This document shows positions 25,975-34,920 of a stretch of 60,231 nt of DNA, one piece after another. The DNA comes from an uncultured Clostridium sp. Lineage in GTDB: Bacteria > Bacillota > Clostridia > TANB77 > CAG-508. Below the pieces are notes generated by a model, which saw only the letters and a list, made by a program, of their open reading frames with translations, ran no database searches and was not told the origin of the DNA. The stretch's first letter is position 1. The number at the start of each line of letters is the position of its first letter. The position numbers were made by a program, and so were the translations under genes. The DNA is taken from positions 1 through 60,231 of the forward strand of contig CABVAF010000006.1 in assembly GCA_902496295.1 (NCBI GenBank), read 5' to 3'.

Positions 25975-26409
25975 ATGGATACGTTAGTAAAAGAATTAAA
26001 TCAATATTTGTCTGACTTAGCAGTATTCTATCGTAAATTACAAAATTATCATTGGAATGTAAAAGGAAGTGACTTTTTTGTAGTACATGAAAAATTGGAA
26101 GAATATTATAATAAAATAAATGATCAAATAGACGAAGTGGCAGAACATATTTTAACATTAAATGCACAACCTTTAGGAACATTAAAGGACTATTTAGATA
26201 CAACAACAATTGCTGAAGCAAAAGATGAAAAAATTTGCTCTGCAGAAATTTACAAAAATATTGTAAAAGATTTTGAAACATTATTAGAAAGAGTAAAACA
26301 AATAAAAGAAGAAGCGGAAAAAGAAAAAGAATATGGAACATCATCTCTAGTAGATGAATATATTTTAGATTATTCAAAAATATTGTGGATGTTAAATCAA
26401 AGTTTATAA
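25975..26409 (+). CDS. dps: Dps-family ferritin-like protein
   Basis: A 144-residue four-helix ferritin-like protein. The ferroxidase signature of Dps is visible: NYHWNVKGSDFFVVHEKLEEYYNKINDQIDEVAE split over two helices, with the H of YHWNV and the D/E of HEKLEE. LNAQPLGTLKDYLD also fits the family. Dps forms dodecamers that store iron and guard DNA against peroxide. AAGGAGG precedes the ATG. It ends at a convergent bidirectional terminator. Fits the anaerobic, oxygen-defence theme given by the flavodiiron gene. Confidence 0.93.
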   Translation: MDTLVKELNQYLSDLAVFYRKLQNYHWNVKGSDFFVVHEKLEEYYNKINDQIDEVAEHILTLNAQPLGTLKDYLDTTTIAEAKDEKICSAEIYKNIVKDFETLLERVKQIKEEAEKEKEYGTSSLVDEYILDYSKILWMLNQSL

Positions 26410-26452
26410 AAAAAGCCAGAGACAATTTTTAAGTTGCCTCTGGCTTTTTTTT
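26408..26452. terminator. bidirectional terminator between dps and the - strand orphan gene
   Basis: GCCAGAG (26415-26421) pairs with CTCTGGC (26438-26444), extended by CAA/TTG, with an A-run before and a T-run of eight after. Confidence 0.9.
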
Positions 26453-26517
26453 AAACCGACAGTACGCCAGTTTATTGCTTGTCAAATGCAAAATGCTTGC
26501 ATGACATGTAAATGGAG

Positions 26518-26949
26518 TTAGATACTTAAGGATAAAAGGTAACCAAGAAGGTCACTATCCTCGGCATTTAAGGACTTGTCTACTTTACCGGAAATGCGAA
26601 GCAGATATTCAGGTTTATTTTTGACTTCGTCAAGGATAAATGCGAAGGTAAAAGTGTACTCATCTCCTTTTTTGAAAGTAATAAAGCCAGTGTCACAACT
26701 GGCATCGGCATCAAAGTGGCAATTCTTGAAAACATTTGCCAAATTTAGATACCCACAGTTGTTTACAATGTCGATGAGACATTCAAACGACTTTGAAAAA
26801 TCTACCTCCCTTTCAAAATCAGAGTCGTGCCAGTTATACCGCAAAAATAAATGCGACTGGCATTCTTCCCTGCCAACAGAGTTGTTTGCATAGAGCAAAA
26901 GCGTATCGATGTTTTCCTCATCTGCAATTAAGTACAGGCGCCGTGTCAT
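26518..26949 (-). CDS. hypothetical protein, second GC-richer single-gene cassette
   Basis: A 143-residue acidic protein I do not recognise, with MTRRLYLIADEENIDTLLLY at the N terminus, several aromatic residues and a probable mixed alpha/beta fold (DEYTFTFAFILDEV looks like paired strands). No membrane segment or enzyme motif is seen. G+C is by eye around 40%, above its neighbours, and codon choice resembles that of the gene at 25554. It has its own promoter (26991-27019 on the - strand) and an AAGGAG site eight bases from the ATG. Possibly acquired; function unknown. Confidence 0.75.
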   Translation of the reverse strand: MTRRLYLIADEENIDTLLLYANNSVGREECQSHLFLRYNWHDSDFEREVDFSKSFECLIDIVNNCGYLNLANVFKNCHFDADASCDTGFITFKKGDEYTFTFAFILDEVKNKPEYLLRISGKVDKSLNAEDSDLLGYLLSLSI

Positions 26950-26990
26950 TTAACTCACTCCTTACAAAAAAATGTGCTAACGCCTAGAAT

Positions 26991-27019
26991 ATTATAACAC
27001 CGTATACATAAAATAGCAA
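26991..27019 (-). promoter_or_regulatory. promoter of the orphan gene at 26518-26949
   Basis: On the - strand: TTGCTA (27019-27014), 17-base spacer, TATAAT (26996-26991). Confidence 0.75.
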
Positions 27020-27191
27020 CAATAAGTAGATACAATTTATTTAATATAAATAGCAAAAAATATTATATATAGTCAAAATGGTAATATGTAATTAAAATTA
27101 TAAATATATATAAATTTAATTTACAAGTAAATTAAGTTAGTATATAATAACTAAGAATATGAAACAATAAAATTACGAAGGAGGAAATAAA

Positions 27192-29795
27192 ATGGCAAAT
27201 CCGATTAGCGAAGAAGAAAGAAATAGAATAAGTAGCATGATAGACGACTTAGTTGAAAAAGCTAAAGTAGCATCTAAAGAATATATGAAGCTAGACCAAG
27301 ACCAGATAGATAATATTGTAAAGCAAATGTCTATGGCAGGTCTAGAACACCATATGGAACTTGCAAAAATGGCAGTTGAAGAAACTGGAAGAGGAATCTA
27401 TGAGGATAAAATAACTAAAAACATGTTTGCAACAGAATATGTATATCACAGCATAAAATATGATAAAACAGTTGGAGTTATTTCAGAAAATGAAGAAGAA
27501 GGATATGAAGAAATCGCAGAACCAATAGGAATAATAGCAGGTGTAACACCAGTTACAAATCCAACATCAACAACAATGTTTAAATCATTAATTGCTGCAA
27601 AAACTAGAAATGTTATTATTTTTGGATTTCATCCATCTGCACAAAAATGTAGTGTAGCAGCAGCAAAAATTTTAAGAGAGGCAGCTGTAAAGGCAGGTGC
27701 ACCAGAAAATTGTATTTTATGGATAGAAGAGCCATCAGTTACAGCTACAACACTTCTTATGAACCATCCAGGAGTAAATTTAATTTTAGCGACAGGTGGT
27801 GGTGGAATGGTTAAATCTGCATATTCATGTGGAAAGCCAGCATTAGGTGTAGGACCAGGAAATGTACCATGTTATATAGATAAAACAGCAAAATTAAAAA
27901 CTTCTGTAAATGATTTAGTACTTTCAAAGTCATTTGATAATGGAATGATTTGTGCATCTGAGCAATCAGTCATAGTAGATGAAGAGATTAAAGATGAATT
28001 TGAAAAATTAATGAAAAAGGCAGGTTGCTATTTCTTATCTCAAGAAGAAACAAGTAGATTAAGAGATACTATGTTTATAAAAGAAAAAGATGGAGCATTA
28101 AATTCTGCCATAGTTGGTCAAAGTCCATATAAAATAGCAGGAGAAGCTGGAATAGAAGTTCCAAAAGATACAAAAGTACTAGTATTAAAAGAAAATGGTG
28201 TAGGAATAGAATATCCATTTTCAAAAGAAAAGCTAAGTCCAGTACTTGCATATTATATAGTGAAAAATTCAGATGAGGGAATAGAATTAGCAGAAAAGTT
28301 AATAGAATTTGGTGGAATGGGACATTCCGCTGTTATACACTCAGAAGATAGAGCAACAATTGAAAACTTTGCAGAGAAAGTAAAAGTTGGTAGGATTATA
28401 GTAAACTCACCATCTACACATGGAGCAATAGGGGATATATATAATACAAATATGCCATCACTTACTCTAGGATGTGGAACATTTGGAGGAAATTCAACAA
28501 CAGCAAATGTATCAAGTGTAAATCTAATAAATATAAAAAGAGTTGCAAAAAGGAGGGTAAATATGCAGTGGTTTAAAGTTCCAGAAAAGATATATTTTGA
28601 AGCAGGTTCAATTCAATATTTAGAAAAAATGCCAGACATATCAAGAGCATTTATAGTAACAGATCCGTCAATGGTTGAATTGGGATATGTAGATAAAATA
28701 TTATATTATTTAAGAAAAAGAAAAGAATATGTTCATTCAGAGATATTTTCAGATGTTGAGTCAGATCCATCTTTTGATACAATAAATAGGGGAGTAAAAT
28801 TAATGCAAGAATTTAAACCAGATGTAGTTATTGCATTAGGTGGAGGAAGCCCAATAGACGCAGCAAAAGGAATGTGGCTTTTCTACGAACATCCAGAAGC
28901 AGACCCAGAAGGTATGAAACTTAAATTTATGGACATCAGAAAAAGAACATATAAATTCCCTAAGTTAGGAATAAAGGCAAAAATGGTTGCAATACCTACA
29001 ACATCTGGAACAGGATCAGAAGTAACATCATTTGCAGTAATTACAGATAAAACACAAAATAAAAAATATCCTTTAGCAGATTATGAATTAACACCAGATG
29101 TAGCAATAGTAGACCCAGACCTAGTAATGAGCCTTCCAAAATCAATTACAGCAGATACAGGAATGGATGTTTTAACACATGCAATAGAAAGCTATGTTTC
29201 AAATATGGCATCAGATTATACAGACGGACTAGCAGAAAAGGCAGTAGAACTTGTATTTAAGAATTTAAGAGAAGCATATAACAATGGAAGTAACAAAGAA
29301 GCAAGAGAAAAAATGCATAATGCAAGTACAATAGCAGGTATGGCATTTACAAATGCATTTTTAGGAATAAACCACTCACTAGCACACAAAATAGGTGCAG
29401 AATTCTACTTGCCACATGGAAGAATTAACGCAATTTTGTTACCGTATGTAATAAGATATAATAGCCAAATGCCAACAAAATTTGTATCATTCCCTAAATA
29501 TGAATACTTTATAGCAGACCAAAAATATGCAGACCTATCAAGAAGAATGAACTTCCCTGCATATACAAATGAAGAAGGAGTAAATTCATTAATAGAAGAA
29601 ATTAAGAAATTAAATAATGATTTAAATATTCCAAAATCATTTAAAGAAGCTGGAATAGAAGAACAAGAATTCTTAGCAAAAGTAGATATACTAGCAGAAA
29701 GAAGCTTTGAAGACCAATGTACAACAGCAAACCCAAGACTACCACTAGTGAGCGAACTAAAACAAATCCTACTAGACAGCTACTATGGAAATTAG
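27192..29795 (+). CDS. adhE: bifunctional acetaldehyde-CoA/alcohol dehydrogenase
   Basis: An 867-residue fused enzyme, normal for AdhE. The N-terminal aldehyde dehydrogenase half has IIAGVTPVTNPTSTTMFKS, the NAD-binding ATGGGGMVKSAYS, and the catalytic cysteine (about 253) in NGMICASEQS. The C-terminal iron alcohol dehydrogenase half starts near residue 457 and has ALGGGSPIDAAKGMW, PTTSGTGSE, MDVLTHAIESY and NHSLAHKIGAEFYLPHGR, which supply iron ligands. It converts acetyl-CoA to ethanol, regenerating NAD+ in fermentation, and often forms filaments (spirosomes). GGAGG precedes the ATG. The stop TAG is contributed by a REP-like element that begins at 29787. Confidence 0.97.
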   Translation: MANPISEEERNRISSMIDDLVEKAKVASKEYMKLDQDQIDNIVKQMSMAGLEHHMELAKMAVEETGRGIYEDKITKNMFATEYVYHSIKYDKTVGVISENEEEGYEEIAEPIGIIAGVTPVTNPTSTTMFKSLIAAKTRNVIIFGFHPSAQKCSVAAAKILREAAVKAGAPENCILWIEEPSVTATTLLMNHPGVNLILATGGGGMVKSAYSCGKPALGVGPGNVPCYIDKTAKLKTSVNDLVLSKSFDNGMICASEQSVIVDEEIKDEFEKLMKKAGCYFLSQEETSRLRDTMFIKEKDGALNSAIVGQSPYKIAGEAGIEVPKDTKVLVLKENGVGIEYPFSKEKLSPVLAYYIVKNSDEGIELAEKLIEFGGMGHSAVIHSEDRATIENFAEKVKVGRIIVNSPSTHGAIGDIYNTNMPSLTLGCGTFGGNSTTANVSSVNLINIKRVAKRRVNMQWFKVPEKIYFEAGSIQYLEKMPDISRAFIVTDPSMVELGYVDKILYYLRKRKEYVHSEIFSDVESDPSFDTINRGVKLMQEFKPDVVIALGGGSPIDAAKGMWLFYEHPEADPEGMKLKFMDIRKRTYKFPKLGIKAKMVAIPTTSGTGSEVTSFAVITDKTQNKKYPLADYELTPDVAIVDPDLVMSLPKSITADTGMDVLTHAIESYVSNMASDYTDGLAEKAVELVFKNLREAYNNGSNKEAREKMHNASTIAGMAFTNAFLGINHSLAHKIGAEFYLPHGRINAILLPYVIRYNSQMPTKFVSFPKYEYFIADQKYADLSRRMNFPAYTNEEGVNSLIEEIKKLNNDLNIPKSFKEAGIEEQEFLAKVDILAERSFEDQCTTANPRLPLVSELKQILLDSYYGN

Positions 29796-29845
29796 GGACA
29801 GGTCCCTATTTCCAGATTTCAGAAATTGGGGACAGGTCACGATTT
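29787..29845. repeat. REP-like double element, left arm of a perfect 59-bp inverted repeat
   Basis: Two GGGACAGGTC cores in tandem, each in AAATT...ATTT context. The 59 bases are an exact reverse complement of 32671-32729. The first bases supply the adhE stop codon (TAG at 29793-29795). Confidence 0.9.
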
Positions 29846-30124
29846 TTAAAAGTGAATAAAAGTATATTTTACAAATATAAATCCCAAAACACTCTCTAAA
29901 ATTTAGAGAGTGTTTTGGGGTATTGTTGTTACAGCTTTTTAATGCGTTGAAGACCTAATGAAAATACAGCAAAGAAAAATTTTTATTGATAAATTAAATA
30001 TGTTAAACACAAAAAGTTAGAGGATACTCCTCTCACTAATTAGTGATAATAGAATAAATAATACAGGATTTTACATATATCAAACTGTATCATACTACAA
30101 ATTAGAGTATTAGTCAAAAAATGG
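29796..30124. other. gap between adhE and the pilin-like gene: repeats and hairpins
   Basis: Holds the rest of the REP-like arm, a long hairpin (29883-29920, possible terminator), then AGAGGA-TAC-TCCTCT (30019-30033) and a perfect 14-base TCACTAATTAGTGA (30033-30046). No convincing promoter or ribosome-binding site for the gene at 30125 is seen. Confidence 0.6.
29883..29920. terminator. long hairpin downstream of adhE
   Basis: CCAAAACACTCTCTAAA pairs with TTTAGAGAGTGTTTTGG around a very small loop. No T-run follows on +, but the stem itself ends in T; it may terminate adhE transcription. Confidence 0.6.
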
Positions 30125-32035
30125 ATGAATAACACACTAATAGCACTAGTTGTAACAATTGTAGTATTACTAATATTAGCAGGAATAACAATTTCATTAG
30201 TCTTTGGACAAAATGGGGTAATAAAACAAGCACAAGAAGCAGAAGAAAAAACAAAAATAGAACAAGTAAGAGAACAGCTAGAACTAGCAAAGGGACCAGA
30301 ATATATAGAAGGAAATGGAAAATATAATCCAGACAGTTATTTTGAAAGAATAGAGGAAGAAGAAATAATAAATGATAAAGAGAAAGATGTATTAGAAATA
30401 GGAGAAGGAAAATATGAGGTGACAACAGCTCTAGGATATATATTTATAATAACATTGGTGCCAAGTAAAGATAATGTAGAAGATATAGAAATAGAATATG
30501 TAGGAAAAGTGGACGAACCAAGAATAAGAAAGATAACAGTAACAAATAAAACAACAAATAGTATAAGTATAGAAGTAGAAACAGCCAACACAGAAGGAGC
30601 GACATATAGATATTATTATAAAAAAGAAGGAGAAACAGACTGGATAAAAGCAGATGAAATAGAAGAGTACATATATACATTTAGTGGATTAGAAGCAAAT
30701 AAAGTATATAATATAAAAGTAGAAGTAGAAAAAGACGGAAAAGTAGCAGAAAAAGAAACCGGCACAATAACAGGAGAAATGCCAGAAGGAGCAGTACAAT
30801 TTAGTCCAATAGAGTGGAATAATGGAGAAGCAAGCACAACAATAACAACAAGTGAAGAAGGATATACATTGCAATATCAAAAAAATGAAATAACGGAAGG
30901 AAGTTGGATAAACACAACAAGTGGAACAGTAATAAGTGGACTAAAATATGGAGAAAGAGTATATGGAAGATTATATGATGGGACAAATGGAAGCAATACA
31001 GCAAATGCAGAAATAAAAGATGAAATTAGTCCTATAATTAGTAGTTTTAATGTATCTACATTTGATATTTCTAGTATTACTACTAAAGTAGATGCAACTG
31101 ATAATCAGAGTGGAATAGCAAAATATCAATTTGAATATAAACTAGTGACAGAAACAGATTATGCGGTAATGGAAACAGTTAATACAACGAGTGCATCATA
31201 TACATATAAATATAATGGATTAGTAGATGGAACTGCATATAATTTAAGAGTATCAGTATATGATAAAGCAGAAAATCAAATAACAAGTAAAGTAATCACT
31301 CAAAGTACAAAGATAGCAAATGTAGCACCATCAGCACCTACTGTGACGTTTAATTCAAAAACAACTAATTCAATTAGTATTAATACAAAAGCAATAGATA
31401 ATAATGGAGATAATTTAACATATAAATTATATATTAGCACATCTCAAAATAGTGAATTTACGGAAAAAGCAATTTCTTCAGAAGTAACATCTGGGACACA
31501 AGTAACATTACAAGCAACAGGATTAAATCAATATACAACATATTATTATTATGTGGAAGTAACAGATGGAAAAGAAAAAGCAAAAAGTACAACAAGTTCA
31601 GTAAAAACTTATTGTCCAGGAACAGGGTTAACATGTAATGGTCCATTTACAACAACTACAACATGTAGTAGCTGTGCAGGAAGTGGAGAACAGACTCGTT
31701 CATATCATATGGCACAGCTTAGATATACACCAACTGCAAGCTGGCATAGTGGGACATGTGATAAATGTGGAAGAAAAACAGAAATACAAACAACTGCTTT
31801 AACCTGTACAGTATGTCGAGAAAAATGGGCAGATGGTTTTTGCTCATCTTGTCAAGCTCCTTTTTTATCAGGAAGTACAGTTAGTTATGTAAGTGATTGG
31901 GCAGGCCCTTGTATAGGAGGTACATGCTCAACCTGCAATGGAACAGGAAAAGTAACAAAAAATATATCATGTACGCATGGAAAAACATCTACACATAATT
32001 ACTGCTCACATGGATATACAAGTCAACATGATTAA
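30125..32035 (+). pseudogene. 5'-truncated type IV pilin-like protein with FN3 domains and a Cys-rich tail (possible silent cassette)
   Basis: A 636-residue frame. Residues 4-25 (TLIALVVTIVVLLILAGIT) are a pilin-type N-terminal helix, but the leader with the basic residues and the KG cleavage site is missing: the frame starts MNNTLIAL. The copy at 59988 has the full leader (ending LNKG). From 30138 to 30329 the two are 98% identical at DNA level. After a charged stalk come three or four fibronectin type III-like repeats (about 130-500), then a C-terminal Cys-rich part with CSSCAGSGE, CDKCG, CSTCNGTG, like DnaJ zinc repeats. No ribosome-binding site lies before the ATG at 30125. It would be a surface-exposed protein if expressed; a silent donor copy is the alternative. 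Confidence 0.7.
30138..30329 (+). repeat. 192-bp near-identical block shared with 60040-60231
   Basis: Only four of 192 bases differ between the two pilin-like genes here, silent sites included. The match begins where the leader of the intact copy ends and runs to the window edge, so its true right end is unknown. Confidence 0.9.
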
Positions 32036-32608
32036 AATATTATATTTTTAAGTATAAACTTTATTTTAAGCTAATACTACTGTGTAAGACCTAATATATA
32101 GAAAGTGATGTAATAATCAAAAGACTTCCTTATGATAAAATAAAAATATCGTAAGGAAGTCTTTGGTTGAAAAAAGGTATATAATTATTGCTGAAAAACA
32201 TAAAAGCAACAAGTATAATAAAATATATTTCTAGTTAGAAAATTTTTTCATTTACAATATGTTTTTAGTATATTAAATACTTAAAAGGTTAATTTCAAAA
32301 TATTTGTATCTAAATTATTTTATCAAAAAATGAAATTAACAATTAATACCTAAGTTATCTAAAAATTTCCTAATATATTATTTAAAATAGATTAAAAGAT
32401 AAAACAAATGTAATATTATAAGTTGTAAAAACATATGAAGAAATGTAGAATTTAAAGATGTTAATGTTGTGACAATATAAAAATATAAGTAAAGTGTCTA
32501 GTAATAAATATAGAAAAAAGGAAGGAGAATGCCAATGGCGGAGAACACAACAAAAAAGTGTGATATGTTTGACTAACCTTAATGTTTTTTATGCTTTACA
32601 AAATCCTC
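32036..32608. other. AT-rich gap with a hairpin and a tiny reading frame
   Basis: AAAGACTTCCTTATGATA and TATCGTAAGGAAGTCTTT (32120-32137 / 32147-32164) form a long stem, a likely terminator of the pilin-like gene. At 32535-32576 a 13-codon frame (MAENTTKKCDMFD) follows an AAGGAG site; it may be a leader peptide or a gene remnant. Nothing else is recognised. Confidence 0.5.
32120..32164 (+). terminator. hairpin downstream of the pilin-like gene
   Basis: An 18-bp stem with one mismatch and a 9-nt loop, ending in TTT. Confidence 0.6.
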
Positions 32609-32637
32609 TTGCTAACCGCCGATATCCGTTGTATAAT
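32609..32637 (+). promoter_or_regulatory. promoter of aspS
   Basis: TTGCTA (32609-32614), 17-base spacer, TATAAT (32632-32637). The resulting leader carries the REP-like element at 32671-32729. Confidence 0.65.
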
Positions 32638-32670
32638 ATATGTCGTAAACAGTGTGCACGACACACTTGG

Positions 32671-32729
32671 AAATCGTGACCTGTCCCCAATTTCTGAAAT
32701 CTGGAAATAGGGACCTGTCCCTAATTTCC
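32671..32729. repeat. REP-like double element, right arm of the perfect 59-bp inverted repeat
   Basis: Exact reverse complement of 29787-29845. It lies in the predicted 5' leader of aspS and ends four bases before the AAGGAG site. Confidence 0.9.
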
Positions 32730-32747
32730 AAAAAAGGAGAGAGATGT

Positions 32748-34499
32748 ATGTATAGAAATCATAATTGCGGAGAATTAACAATAAAAAATGTAGGAGAAAA
32801 AGTAACATTAGCAGGGTGGGTACAAAGAATTAGAAATTTAGGTTCAATGAAGTTTATTGATTTAAGAGACGAATTTGGAATTACGCAAATTGTAATATCT
32901 TCTGAAAGTAGTATAACAGATGAAGACTTAAAAGATGTTGTAACAGAATGCGTTATTCAAGTTGTTGGAAAAGTTGTTGAAAGGTCAAATAAAAATGACA
33001 AAATATCAACAGGTGAAATTGAAATAGATGCAGAAAAAATAGAAATATTAGGCAAGTGTAAAAACGCATTACCATTTGAAGTGAATTCGGACAAAGCAGG
33101 AGATGTGCGCGAAGACCTACGTTTAGAATATAGATTTTTAGATTTAAGAAATGATAGATTACATCAAACAATTTTGCTTCGTAGTGATATTATAAAAACA
33201 TTAAGAGATAAAATGAACGAACTTGGTTTCAAAGAAATTCAGACACCAATTTTGGCAAACTCTTCACCAGAAGGTGCAAGGGACTACTTAGTGCCAAGTA
33301 GGTTACATCCAGGAGAGTTTTATGCTCTACCACAAGCACCACAACAGTTTAAGCAATTACTTATGGTTTCTGGATTTAATAAATACTATCAAATTGCTCC
33401 ATGTTTTAGAGATGAAGACCCTAGAGCAGATAGAGCCCCAGGAGAATTCTATCAATTAGATTTCGAAATGAGCTTTGCAGAGCAAGAAGATGTACTTTCA
33501 ACTATGGAAGAAATTTTTACAACAGTATTTAAAAAACATACAAATTGGGAAGTAACAAAACCACCATTTGTAAGAATTCCATATAGAGAAGCAATGGAAA
33601 AATACGGAATAGATAAGCCAGACTTAAGAAACCCACTTATTATACAAGATGCTACAGAATTATTTGAAAATACGGAATTCAATGCATTTAAAGGAAAAAC
33701 TGTTAAAATAATTATTGTACCAAATGGTGCAGAGCAAGGAAGAAAGTTCTTTGATAACATGAATGAATTTGCTATAAATGAAGCGGGAGCAAAAGGATTA
33801 GCTTGGGTAAAAGTAGAAGAAGGAAATTATACTGGTGGAATAGCAAAGTTTATTACAGAAGAAGTAAAACAAGGACTAGAAAAATTAGGCGCAAAAAACG
33901 GAGATAGCATTTTCTTTATAGCAGATGAATTTAAGACTGCACAAAAAATAGCAGGATTAGTTAGAATAGAGCTTGGAAACAGACTTGACTTAATAGAGAA
34001 AAATGTTTATAAATTCTGCTTTATTGTAGACTTTCCAATGTATGAATTATCTGACGAAGGTACAATAGACTTTAACCACAATCCATTTTCAATGCCACAA
34101 GGAGGACTAGATGCACTAAATAATCAAGATCCACTAGATATATTGGCATACCAATATGATGCAGTTTGTAATGGATATGAAGTTGCATCAGGAGCGGTAA
34201 GAAACCATAACCCAGAATTAATGGTAAAAGCATTTGAAATTGCAGGATATACAGAAGAAGATGTAAAAACAAAATTTGGAGCATTATATAATGCTTTCCA
34301 ATACGGAACACCACCTCATGCGGGTGCAGCACCAGGACTAGACAGAATGGTTATGTTAATTGCAGATAGCAAAAATATAAGAGAAGTAATTGCTTTCCCA
34401 AAAAACAAAAAAGCAAGAGATGTAATGATGGGAGCTCCTAGTAGAGTAAGCAATGCTCAATTAGATGATGTTCATATTATTCTAAATGACAAAAAATAG
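32748..34499 (+). CDS. aspS: aspartyl-tRNA synthetase
   Basis: The ATG at 32748 follows AAGGAGAGAG and gives 583 residues, normal for the bacterial form. The frame is open further left (to 32652) only because it crosses the REP-like element. The N-terminal OB-fold anticodon domain begins MYRNHNCGELT and VTLAGWVQRIRNLGSM; class II motif 2 is FRDEDPRADRAPGEFYQLD; motif 3 is GAAPGLDRMVM. A GAD insertion lies between (about 290-415). It charges tRNA-Asp. No T-box is seen; a REP-like element sits in its leader instead. Identification is secure. Confidence 0.97.
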   Translation: MYRNHNCGELTIKNVGEKVTLAGWVQRIRNLGSMKFIDLRDEFGITQIVISSESSITDEDLKDVVTECVIQVVGKVVERSNKNDKISTGEIEIDAEKIEILGKCKNALPFEVNSDKAGDVREDLRLEYRFLDLRNDRLHQTILLRSDIIKTLRDKMNELGFKEIQTPILANSSPEGARDYLVPSRLHPGEFYALPQAPQQFKQLLMVSGFNKYYQIAPCFRDEDPRADRAPGEFYQLDFEMSFAEQEDVLSTMEEIFTTVFKKHTNWEVTKPPFVRIPYREAMEKYGIDKPDLRNPLIIQDATELFENTEFNAFKGKTVKIIIVPNGAEQGRKFFDNMNEFAINEAGAKGLAWVKVEEGNYTGGIAKFITEEVKQGLEKLGAKNGDSIFFIADEFKTAQKIAGLVRIELGNRLDLIEKNVYKFCFIVDFPMYELSDEGTIDFNHNPFSMPQGGLDALNNQDPLDILAYQYDAVCNGYEVASGAVRNHNPELMVKAFEIAGYTEEDVKTKFGALYNAFQYGTPPHAGAAPGLDRMVMLIADSKNIREVIAFPKNKKARDVMMGAPSRVSNAQLDDVHIILNDKK

Positions 34500-34511
34500 T
34501 TGCAATAATGG

Positions 34512-34540
34512 TTGCAAACTCTGTAAATTTATGGTAGAAT
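34512..34540 (+). promoter_or_regulatory. promoter of the small coiled-coil gene
   Basis: TTGCAA (34512-34517), 17-base spacer, TAGAAT (34535-34540). Confidence 0.65.
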
Positions 34541-34571
34541 ATTTGTATATTTTTGTAAGAGAGGTGATAAA

Positions 34572-34823
34572 ATGCAGAATAATGCAAATTTAACACTGAA
34601 ACAATTAATTACAGAAATAAACGTACTATTAAACGAACTAAAAAAAGAACAAATAGAAATATCAAAAAATGTCGAAAAAAATCACAAAGTTAATATGCAA
34701 AAATTCTCAAAACTAATTGAATATAATGAAATTTGCGATATGACAAATAAAGTATTTGAGAGAAGACTTTCTGCTATTGAAAGTAAACTAAATAGCATAT
34801 TGGAAAAGAAAAGGGTTAAATAA
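34572..34823 (+). CDS. hypothetical small coiled-coil protein
   Basis: An 83-residue protein made almost wholly of charged helices with heptad spacing of Leu/Ile (LTLKQLITEINVLLNELKKE, then ESKLNSILEKK), so a coiled-coil dimer is likely. No known motif. It has its own promoter, a GAGGTGA site and a terminator (34831-34866), so it is expressed as a single gene. Function unknown. Confidence 0.75.
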   Translation: MQNNANLTLKQLITEINVLLNELKKEQIEISKNVEKNHKVNMQKFSKLIEYNEICDMTNKVFERRLSAIESKLNSILEKKRVK

Positions 34824-34830
34824 TTTCTAC

Positions 34831-34866
34831 AAAAGTTGAAATGGGATTAGCTCCATTTCAACTTTT
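34831..34866 (+). terminator. terminator of the coiled-coil gene
   Basis: AAAAGTTGAAATGG (34831-34844) pairs with CCATTTCAACTTTT (34853-34866), then further T. Confidence 0.9.
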
Positions 34867-34920
34867 TAAAGGCTCAAAAGAGAAAATGTACAAAATATAA
34901 TAATAAGGAGACAGAATAAT

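Noticed and set aside
29717..29899. 60-residue frame over the end of adhE
   Set aside because: It is out of frame with adhE, crosses the repeat and has no start signal.
30114..31646. Several - strand hydrophobic frames rich in Leu, Phe and Tyr in the pilin-like gene
   Set aside because: They arise from the A-rich + strand codons (AAA, GAA, ATA read backwards give Leu/Phe/Tyr) and show no start signals or family.
32036..32747. T-box leader for aspS
   Set aside because: No T-box sequence is seen; the leader holds a REP-like element instead.
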